A DNA stretch of 64,000 nt, from contig JAXLYX010000005.1 of the NCBI GenBank assembly GCA_046351215.1, positions 62,001 to 126,000 on the forward strand, in the 5' to 3' direction. Below, piece by piece: positions 41,432 through 48,586 of the stretch. Numbering within the stretch: position 1 is the first letter of the stretch; the number at the start of each line of letters is the position of its first letter. This DNA is from JAXLYX01 sp046351215. GTDB lineage: Bacteria; Myxococcota_A; Polyangia; Polyangiales; Houyiibacteriaceae. The notes beneath the pieces were generated by a model, which saw only the letters and a list, made by a program, of their open reading frames with translations, was not told the origin of the DNA and ran no database searches. The position numbers were made by a program, and so were the translations under genes.

Positions 41432-41818
41432 TCAGCCCAGGCGTTCCAATACCCGCTCGAGCTTCTCCCGCGCCTCCTTAGCGATCGCCTCGAGGGGGCC
41501 CGACTCGCGCGCCAGGGTCTGAAGCGGATCCACGACGTTCACCAGCGTCTGCCCGTCATCCTGTTCGTAGATGATGACGTTGCACGGGAGCATCACGCCG
41601 GCGTCGATCTCCGCCGACAGCGCGCGGTGGGCAAGCGTCGGGTTGCAGGCGCCGAGGATTCGATACTTCCGAAAGGAGACCTGCAGCTTCTGAGCGAGCG
41701 TCTTCTGAACGTCGATCTCCGTGAGTACGCCGAAGCCCTCGCTCTTGAGCGCTTCAGGCACCTTGGTTAGGGCGTCGTCGAACGACATGGACAGGGTCTT
41801 CTTCATTCCGATCTTCAT
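41432..41818 (-). CDS. DUF302 family protein
   Basis: 128 aa; ATG 41818 follows GAGAGGAAG. Family features: MSFDDALTKVPEALKSEGFG, ILGACNPTLAHRALSAEIDA and VMLPCNVIIYEQDDGQTLV. DUF302 proteins are small beta-alpha folds commonly encoded next to copper/heavy-metal efflux and thioredoxin-like genes; the two Cys (GACN and LPCN) may bind metal. No reaction is known. Same strand, 13-nt gap after which the next unit begins (87 nt to the P-type ATPase stop). Confidence 0.88.
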   Translation of the reverse strand: MKIGMKKTLSMSFDDALTKVPEALKSEGFGVLTEIDVQKTLAQKLQVSFRKYRILGACNPTLAHRALSAEIDAGVMLPCNVIIYEQDDGQTLVNVVDPLQTLARESGPLEAIAKEAREKLERVLERLG

Positions 41819-41905
41819 GGGTTCTTCCTCTCGTGTTGGGACGGGGTCGGTTCGGAGCGTGCCGCTCCGAGTACGGGCGGTCTGATGAAACTCTGCGCCT
41901 CGCCC

Positions 41906-44032
41906 TCATGTCGCCGCTCCTGCGCTCGGCGCACGCAGCATCCTGAGCCCGCTGCCGATGACGACGAACTCGCTGATCTCGTGAACCAGGACCGCCACTG
42001 GAAGGCTGAAGACGCCCGCCACCGCGCCGACCGCGAGGGTGCCGATTACGAGGACGGATAGCGCGAGGTTCTGGCGAACGACTTGCTGAGTGCGTTGGGC
42101 AAGCGCGAGCGCGAAGGCGAGGCGACGAAGGTCATCGCCCATCAACGCAACGTCGGCCGTCTCGAGCGCGACGTCCGTGCCAGCCGCGCCCATCGCGATT
42201 CCGACGGTCGCCTGCGCGAGTGCCGGGGCGTCGTTCACTCCGTCCCCAACCATCGCGATCGGCGCCTTCGCGGCGAGGGTGCGGATCTCCGCGAGCTTGT
42301 CCTCCGGCTTCATCGCACCGTGGAAACGCTTGATGCCGAGCGTGGAGGCTACGCGTTCCACGGCGATCTGCTGGTCCCCCGAGAGCACGATGAGCTCAAC
42401 CCCGCGCGCGTGCAGCAGGCGGACCGCCTCGGAGGCTTCCTCGCGCACGGCATCTTGCACGGCCACCACGCACCAGACGCTCGACGAAGTCCCAGCGACG
42501 ATGACCGTCTTGCCGGCCGCCTCAAGGCGCCGGACCTCTGCGCTCGCTTCAGCTGCGTTTCCGGCGGTGCTCTCGAAGAGGGCGAGCCGACCGACCAGGA
42601 CCTCCACGCCATCGATGGCTGCGACGACGCCCGCGCCAGGCAACGCACGTACGTCGGTCGCCTCGCCGACGACCACGCCACGGGCATGAGCGTGCGCCGC
42701 GATGGCTCTCGCGACGGGGTGCTCGCTTCGCGCTTCGATGGTCGCCACGCGAGACAGCAGTTCGCTCTCAGCGTGCGGACTCGAGGCCAGCCGAACGAAC
42801 TCGGTCACGACGGGCTCGCCGCGCGTCAGGGTGCCGGTCTTGTCGAGCGCGATGGTCCGGATCGTGGCGAGTCGCTCGAGGATGACGCCGCCTTTGATGA
42901 GGACGCCGTTGCCGGCCCCCGTCCCGAGCGCCGCAACGAGCGTGATCGGCACCGAGATGACGAGCGCACAGGGGGCGGCGGCCACGATGAAGACGACCGC
43001 CCGATGCAGCGCCGCGTTCCACGAGAAGCCGAGCGCGAACACCAAGACGGTGGCAACCAGCACACCACCAACGAGTACGGCGGGGCTGTAACGCGCCCCG
43101 AAACGCTCGATGAAGCGCTGACTTTCGCCCTTCTTCTCCTGCGCCTCCTCTACGAGGTGAATGATCTTCGCGACCGTGTTCTCCTGGAACGTCTTCGTGG
43201 CGCGCACCTCGATCACGCCGTCGGCATTGATGGTTCCCGCGAACACTTCGTCCCCGGCGGCCTTCTTCACAGGGACGCTCTCGCCTGTGACCGGTGCCTG
43301 GTTGATCGACGTCTCCCCTCGCACGACTTCGCCATCCGTGGCGACGGACTCACCGGGGCGCACGATGAAGACGTCTCCGACGGACAGGCTCTCGACGGCG
43401 ACCTCCACGTCGGCGCCGTCGCGACGTACGAGCGCCACCTTCGGAACGAGCTTCATAAGCGCGCGCACTGCGGCCCGCGTCTTCTGCTCGGTGAATCCCT
43501 CGGCGGCCTCGCTGATCGAGTAGAGGAAGACCAGCATCGCCGCCTCGAGCGGCTCGCCGAGCGCGGCCGCGCCGAGTGCCGCGATGGACATCAGCACCTC
43601 GATCCCGACGACCCGCTTCCGGACGAGCTTCTCGAGTCCCTCACGCGCGAAGAAGTACCCGCCGATCAGGATCGCGAGTCCCAACGCGCCGAGGCCTGGC
43701 CAGCGGATAGTGAGCGTCCGAACGAGACCCCAGCCGACTGCGAGGAGCACGCCCGACGCGATGGACGAGACTACCTTCGGGCTCCACAGACCGGGCGCCT
43801 CGCGCTCGGCGTCGCGCGCCACGGGGAACCCGAGCGAAGTCAGCGCGCCCTCAAGTGCCCCGCGGGACGTCTTCGAAGGCTCGAACGCCACGGCGACCTT
43901 ACCCGCCTTCGGGAACGTTCGAACCTCGACGACCCCCTGGTGGTTGCTGAGGCCAGCTTCGATCTTCGCGGCTTCGTTCTCGCAATCGAGGTTCTGCACG
44001 CGCACTTCGAATTGTGCTCTTCCGCCGGTCAT
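41906..44032 (-). CDS. P1B-type heavy-metal ATPase with APC membrane motif
   Basis: 708 aa; ATG 44032 overlaps the CzcA-like stop (ATGA). N-terminal HMA-like domain FEVRVQNLDCENEAAKIEAG with one Cys (DCENE). Transmembrane metal site APCALVISVPITLVAA (near residue 349): Ala-Pro-Cys instead of CPC (P1B-1/2) or SPC (P1B-4). Then phosphorylation motif LDKTGTLTRGEP, HP-locus SEHPVARA and GDGVNDAPAL hinge. The last membrane helix reads VHEISEFVVIGSGLRML rather than the HEGxT of P1B-4. It should move a divalent or soft cation from cytosol to periplasm; the altered site means the metal cannot be assigned by motif. Confidence 0.92.
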   Translation of the reverse strand: MTGGRAQFEVRVQNLDCENEAAKIEAGLSNHQGVVEVRTFPKAGKVAVAFEPSKTSRGALEGALTSLGFPVARDAEREAPGLWSPKVVSSIASGVLLAVGWGLVRTLTIRWPGLGALGLAILIGGYFFAREGLEKLVRKRVVGIEVLMSIAALGAAALGEPLEAAMLVFLYSISEAAEGFTEQKTRAAVRALMKLVPKVALVRRDGADVEVAVESLSVGDVFIVRPGESVATDGEVVRGETSINQAPVTGESVPVKKAAGDEVFAGTINADGVIEVRATKTFQENTVAKIIHLVEEAQEKKGESQRFIERFGARYSPAVLVGGVLVATVLVFALGFSWNAALHRAVVFIVAAAPCALVISVPITLVAALGTGAGNGVLIKGGVILERLATIRTIALDKTGTLTRGEPVVTEFVRLASSPHAESELLSRVATIEARSEHPVARAIAAHAHARGVVVGEATDVRALPGAGVVAAIDGVEVLVGRLALFESTAGNAAEASAEVRRLEAAGKTVIVAGTSSSVWCVVAVQDAVREEASEAVRLLHARGVELIVLSGDQQIAVERVASTLGIKRFHGAMKPEDKLAEIRTLAAKAPIAMVGDGVNDAPALAQATVGIAMGAAGTDVALETADVALMGDDLRRLAFALALAQRTQQVVRQNLALSVLVIGTLAVGAVAGVFSLPVAVLVHEISEFVVIGSGLRMLRAPSAGAAT

Positions 44033-47000
44033 GAAGAACCTTCCTCCGGGGGCGCGATGGCCGCAACGTCGTCCGGCGAGGCACGCTCGCTGTCCCCGAA
44101 CCTGCTGTAGACCGCAGGCAACACCAAAAGCGTGAGCAGCGTGGATGAGAGAATCCCGCCGATGAACACCGTTGCAAGCGGGCGCTGCACTTCCGCGCCG
44201 GACGTTTCGGATAGCGCCATGGGGACGAAACCGAGCGCTGCGACGAGCGCGGTCATGAGCACTGGCCTCATTCGCTCGAGCGCTGCGCGGCGGACGGCAA
44301 CCGTGGACGTGGCGCCTTCCATCTGGTGCTGACGCGCTGTCGACACCAAGACCAGCCCGTTCAACACGGCCACGCCGAACAACGCAATGAAGCCGATTCC
44401 TGCCGAGATGGAGAGCGGCATGCCACGAACCGCCAGCGCGGCCACCCCTCCCGCCACCGAAAGTGGCACGTTCAGAAAGATGATTGCCGCGGGTCTGAGC
44501 GCGCCGAAGCTCGTGTAGAGCAGAACGAGAATGAGAAGCAGGACGAGCGGAATCACCAGCGTCAGACGGCTCGTCGCCGACTGTAGGTGTTCGAACTGGC
44601 CGCCCCACTCGAAGCGATAACGCGGAGGGAGGTGTACTTCCCGTTCGACCCGACGCTGCGCTTCTGCGACGAAGGATGCGACGTCGCGGCCGCGAACGTT
44701 CACCTGCACCGTGATGCGCCGCTCGAGATCCTCGCGGCTGACCTGTGCCGGCCCTATCTCTTCCTCGAGGTCGGTGACCTGGGAGAGAGGAACCGTCTGC
44801 CCGCCGCTGGCCCCGACCGGGAGCGATTCGAGTAGGGACAAGTCGTGTCTCGTGGCAGGGTCGACCCGGACGTCTACGGCGTACCGAAGCGCCCCTTCGT
44901 GGACTTGGGTGACCTGGATTCCTCCGAGCGCGGCGACGGAATCGAGCACGTCCTGAACGCGAACTCCGTAACGCGCCGCCGCCTGCCGATCGACGTGAAC
45001 TCGAAGCATCGGCAGACCGGTGATCTGCTCCGCTCGGACGTCTTCTGCCCCCGGCACCTGCCGCAGGACGTGGACGAGCAAGTCGGCGCGCTCGCGCAGC
45101 ACCTCGAGATCGTCGCCGAAGAGCTTCACCGCGATGTCGGCACGGGAGCCCGCGATGAGCTCGTTCATGCGCATCTCGATCGGCTGCGAGAAGCCGAAGA
45201 CGATTCCAGGGACTTGCTCACGAATCCGCCGCGAAGCCGCGTCGATGAGCGCATCCCGGCTCGCGAACCGCCATGTGTCGCGCGGCTTCAACGTGACGAG
45301 CACATCGGACATCTCGACACCCATCGGATCGACCGCGATCTCGGACCGGCCTGTCTTGCACACGACGCTCTCCACCTCCGGAAATCGGAGGAGCGTCTGC
45401 TCGAGCCGCGTCGTCTGGTGCGTGGCCTCGGTCAGGCTCATGCTCGGCGGTCGGTACACCTCGAGAGCAATCGCGCCTTCGTCGAGCTCGGGAATGAACT
45501 CCGCACCTCGTGTCATCGCGACTCCGACGGCCGCGACGAACAAGCCGAACGCGATGCCGACCGTTGCGGCGCGGTAGCGGAAGACGACATCGAGGACGCG
45601 CGACAGCGTGCGGCGCAGACGGACGATGACCGAACCCTCGGAGAGGTTGGGCCGCAACGGCAGCATGAGCGAGGCGAGCACTGGCGCGAGGGTTATCGAG
45701 AGAACGAGGGTACCAGGTAGCGAGAAGAGCACCGTCAGCGCCATGGGCCGGAACATCTTCCCCTCGATGCCCGCGAGCGTGAGGATCGGTACGTAGACCA
45801 GGGCAGTGATGAGCTCGCCGAACGCCGTGGCCGTTCGCACCTCGACGGACGCGTTCAGGACGAGCTCGTCGCGCTCGACGGGCGTCAGCGCGCGGCCGAC
45901 CGCTTGATAGCGCTCGCTCATCCGGCGCATCGAGTTTTCTACGATGATGATCGCCGTGTCGATCGCCAGGCCGAAATCGATGGCACCGAGCGACATGAGA
46001 TTTCCGGATACACCCGCAGCGCGCATTCCCAGAAAGGCAACCAGCATCGAGAGCGGGATGAGGCTCGCGACGACGATGCCCGACCTCAGATTCCGAAGAA
46101 ACAAGAAGAGAACCACGATGACGAGAGCGCCGCCTTCGACGAGGTTCCTCACGACGGTGGCAATCGTTGCGCGAATCAACTCGGCGCGGTCATAGAAGGG
46201 CTCGATCCGGACGCCAGCCGGCAACCGAGGCTGGATCTCAGCGACGCGCGTGCGGACGCGATCCACGACCGCCCGAGAGTTCTCCCCGACCATCATCATC
46301 ACGACGCCCGCCACGATCTCTCCGTTCCCGTCGCGCGTGACGGCGCCGTGGCGAACCTCCGGCGCGAACGAGACGCGGCCGAGGTGCCGAGCCAGAATGG
46401 GAACCCCATCGTCGCCGTTCGCGATCACCGTGTCGCCCAGGTCGTCGAGGGTGCTGATCAGACCATCGCCTCGAATCAGGAGTTGCTCGCGATGGCGCTC
46501 GATGTACGCGCCGCCAGCGCTTCCGTTCGAGCGTTGGAGCGCATCGATCACGTCGCGCAGGGACACCTGGTGCGACTGGAGCAGCGCCGGATCGAGCTCG
46601 AGCTGATAGGTCCGGAGCTCGCCGCCGAAGGTGTTGACGTCGACGACGCCCGGCACGTTCCTGAGCTGCGGCGAGATGTAGCCATCGAGGATGGATCGCA
46701 GCTCCATCAGCGTGCGGCCCCGGCCGCGGACCTCGAACTGGTAGACCTCGCCGAGCCCGGTGGAGAGCGGCGCGACCTCGGGTGTCCCGTATCCCTCCGG
46801 AATCGCGTCGCGGGCCTCCTGCAGGCGCTCGGCGACCAGCTGGCGGGCGCGATAGATGTCGGTGCCGTCCTCGAAGACGACCGTGACCTGTGAGAGCCCG
46901 AACTTCGATACCGAGCGAAGATCCGTGACCCGTGGCAGGCCGCTCATCGAGCGTTCCACGGGGATGGTCACGAAGCTCTCGACCTCGAGCGGCCCGAGGG

Positions 47001-47163
47001 CCGGCGCGTTCGTGAGGATCTGCACCTGGATGTTCGTGATGTCCGGGACCGCGTCGATGGGGAGCGTGCGCGCGGCGTTCAGACCGAGCACCACGACGAC
47101 GGCCGTCAGCACCAGCACGAGAGGTCGGTTGCGTAGGGACCACCGGGCGATGTACTGCAACAT
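44029..47163 (-). CDS. CzcA/CusA-family heavy-metal RND efflux pump (set A)
   Basis: 1044 aa, standard HME-RND length and 12 TM helices. Membrane motif GAIDFGLAIDTAIIIVENSM carries the Asp-x5-Asp...Glu pattern of divalent-cation (Co/Zn/Cd/Ni) HME pumps rather than the Met-rich CusA path. Other family marks: TLPIDAVPDITNIQVQILTN, SSIPL-type loop VASLIPLSMLVAFLG, GFSQPIEMRMNELIAGSRAD. Works with the upstream adaptor (1-nt gap). No outer-membrane factor belongs to this set, so it may borrow the TolC-like protein at 55387-56802. Confidence 0.95.
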   Translation of the reverse strand: MLQYIARWSLRNRPLVLVLTAVVVVLGLNAARTLPIDAVPDITNIQVQILTNAPALGPLEVESFVTIPVERSMSGLPRVTDLRSVSKFGLSQVTVVFEDGTDIYRARQLVAERLQEARDAIPEGYGTPEVAPLSTGLGEVYQFEVRGRGRTLMELRSILDGYISPQLRNVPGVVDVNTFGGELRTYQLELDPALLQSHQVSLRDVIDALQRSNGSAGGAYIERHREQLLIRGDGLISTLDDLGDTVIANGDDGVPILARHLGRVSFAPEVRHGAVTRDGNGEIVAGVVMMMVGENSRAVVDRVRTRVAEIQPRLPAGVRIEPFYDRAELIRATIATVVRNLVEGGALVIVVLFLFLRNLRSGIVVASLIPLSMLVAFLGMRAAGVSGNLMSLGAIDFGLAIDTAIIIVENSMRRMSERYQAVGRALTPVERDELVLNASVEVRTATAFGELITALVYVPILTLAGIEGKMFRPMALTVLFSLPGTLVLSITLAPVLASLMLPLRPNLSEGSVIVRLRRTLSRVLDVVFRYRAATVGIAFGLFVAAVGVAMTRGAEFIPELDEGAIALEVYRPPSMSLTEATHQTTRLEQTLLRFPEVESVVCKTGRSEIAVDPMGVEMSDVLVTLKPRDTWRFASRDALIDAASRRIREQVPGIVFGFSQPIEMRMNELIAGSRADIAVKLFGDDLEVLRERADLLVHVLRQVPGAEDVRAEQITGLPMLRVHVDRQAAARYGVRVQDVLDSVAALGGIQVTQVHEGALRYAVDVRVDPATRHDLSLLESLPVGASGGQTVPLSQVTDLEEEIGPAQVSREDLERRITVQVNVRGRDVASFVAEAQRRVEREVHLPPRYRFEWGGQFEHLQSATSRLTLVIPLVLLLILVLLYTSFGALRPAAIIFLNVPLSVAGGVAALAVRGMPLSISAGIGFIALFGVAVLNGLVLVSTARQHQMEGATSTVAVRRAALERMRPVLMTALVAALGFVPMALSETSGAEVQRPLATVFIGGILSSTLLTLLVLPAVYSRFGDSERASPDDVAAIAPPEEGSS

Positions 47164-47164
47164 G

Positions 47165-48385
47165 TCAGTCGTCCTCGTCCGCCGATGAAGAGCGTTCGAG
47201 CTCGGCCTCGAGGGTCAGGCTTCCGTCACCGACGACCTCTTCGCCCTCGCGAAGCCCGCTCAGGATCTCCGCGGTCGTCGCCGTCCGCGCACCCACTCGG
47301 ACGCGTCGCACCACAAAGGTCCGATCCGCACCGCGTACGAAGACGACCTCATCGCCGGCCACCCGCTGGATTGCGGCGGCGGGGACCGTGAGAACGGGTC
47401 GCTCATCTTCCGCCGGCACGGTCGCGTCGTCTCCGAGTAGACGTGCCCGACAGAACATGCCGGGGCGAAGCGAGCGATCCTCGTTCGGTACGATGACCCG
47501 CACTAGCGCGCTCCGGGTCCGTTCGTCGAGGACCTCCCCGATGTGCGTCACGCGTCCCCGAAGCTCGCGTCCCGGCAGCGCCCCGAGCGTGATGCTCACT
47601 TCCTGACCGACCGCTACGCGACCGAGGTCGCGCTCGTACGCCGTGAGCTGCACCCAGAGCTCCGAGAGGTCGGCCACCGTGAAGAGCGTTGCCGTCGCAT
47701 CGACGTTCTGACCGACGATGGCCTGGCGCGCGACGACGACGCCCGCGATAGGACTTCGGAGCGTGACGGTCGAGCCTCCGGGGCCGCCCTCCGCGGTCGC
47801 TCCGAGACCGAGCGCGACGAGCGCGCTTCGCGCCGACTTGAGCTCGGCGCGGGCGGCTGCGAGGTTCGCGCGCGCCGCTTCGAAGTCCCGTGCGGAGGAG
47901 AGGCCGTCCTGCCGGAGAAGTTCCTGTCGCTGGTACGTCGACCGCGCCTGCTCGACTCGAGCAGCCGCGGTTACGAAGGCACCGCGGGCGCGGGCGTACT
48001 CGATGCTGTCCACGGTCGCGAGCGCGGCCCCGAGCTCCACGTGATCGCCGACGTTGACATCGACGCGCGAAATACGGGCAGCCGTGCGCGGCCCGACCAT
48101 CGCCATGCGATCGGGCGGCACGGCGATTTCGCCGACGAGCACGACGTCCCGCGAGAGGCGCCCTCGCGCCACTCGAACGACCTCGATGTGTGCCGCCTCG
48201 AGCGCTTCCTGGCTGAGCCGAACCGACTTCGCCCCCCCTTCGGCCTCCCCGCGCTGCTCGTTCGACTCCGGGTGGCTCTCCGCGTGCTCTCCCCGGCGTG
48301 AGCGCAGGCGGACGATCGCCAGCGCGGCGGCTGCGAGCGCGAGCGCCGCCATCGTCGCGACGAGGATCTTCTTGTCGCGAGTCAT
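47165..48385 (-). CDS. RND efflux periplasmic adaptor (CzcB/CusB-type, set A)
   Basis: 406 aa. One N-terminal membrane helix (residues 5-25, ILVATMAALALAAAALAIV), a short His/Glu-containing linker (GEHAESHPESNEQRG), then barrel-sandwich and coiled-coil hairpin (AAARVEQARSTYQRQELLRQ; AARAELKSARSALVALGLG) and membrane-proximal domains (EVLDERTRSALVRVIVPNED). Bridges the pump to an outer-membrane channel. ATG 48385 overlaps the stop of a 31-codon micro-ORF (ATGA). Confidence 0.93.
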   Translation of the reverse strand: MTRDKKILVATMAALALAAAALAIVRLRSRRGEHAESHPESNEQRGEAEGGAKSVRLSQEALEAAHIEVVRVARGRLSRDVVLVGEIAVPPDRMAMVGPRTAARISRVDVNVGDHVELGAALATVDSIEYARARGAFVTAAARVEQARSTYQRQELLRQDGLSSARDFEAARANLAAARAELKSARSALVALGLGATAEGGPGGSTVTLRSPIAGVVVARQAIVGQNVDATATLFTVADLSELWVQLTAYERDLGRVAVGQEVSITLGALPGRELRGRVTHIGEVLDERTRSALVRVIVPNEDRSLRPGMFCRARLLGDDATVPAEDERPVLTVPAAAIQRVAGDEVVFVRGADRTFVVRRVRVGARTATTAEILSGLREGEEVVGDGSLTLEAELERSSSADEDD

Positions 48386-48477
48386 CGCAGCACCCCCCTC
48401 GCGCGCGGCAGAGCGAGGCCGGCTTTGCAGTCGTAGTGCTGCACGCGAACCTCGAAGCGTGTGGGTCCTTTGCTCAT
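48382..48477 (-). CDS. 31-aa micro-ORF resembling the start of an HMA metal-binding domain
   Basis: ATG 48477 to TGA 48382, overlapping the adaptor start by 4 nt. The peptide includes TRFEVRVQHYDCKAGLAL, very similar to the N-terminus FEVRVQNLDCENEA of the P-type ATPase at 44032 in the same gene set, then diverges. No strong SD is visible. Either a leftover of a duplicated ATPase 5' end, or a translated leader that couples translation of the adaptor and could bind metal through its single Cys and His. Too short for conventional gene finders; real translation unproven. Confidence 0.5.
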   Translation of the reverse strand: MSKGPTRFEVRVQHYDCKAGLALPRARGVLR

Positions 48478-48586
48478 GGCTGAAGTGCCATCGGAGTGTA
48501 CGCCTACATGGCGAACGCGCGGCATCTGCCGAAATGCCCGACCGGTTCGAATCCGTGCTCGTCTCGGTCGTTCCGATAGCCTTCGC

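Noticed and set aside
44033..44608. N-terminal extension of the APC-motif ATPase
   Set aside because: It overlaps the CzcA-like gene in another frame; the ATGA junction at 44029-44032 and the HMA domain right after ATG 44032 fix the start.
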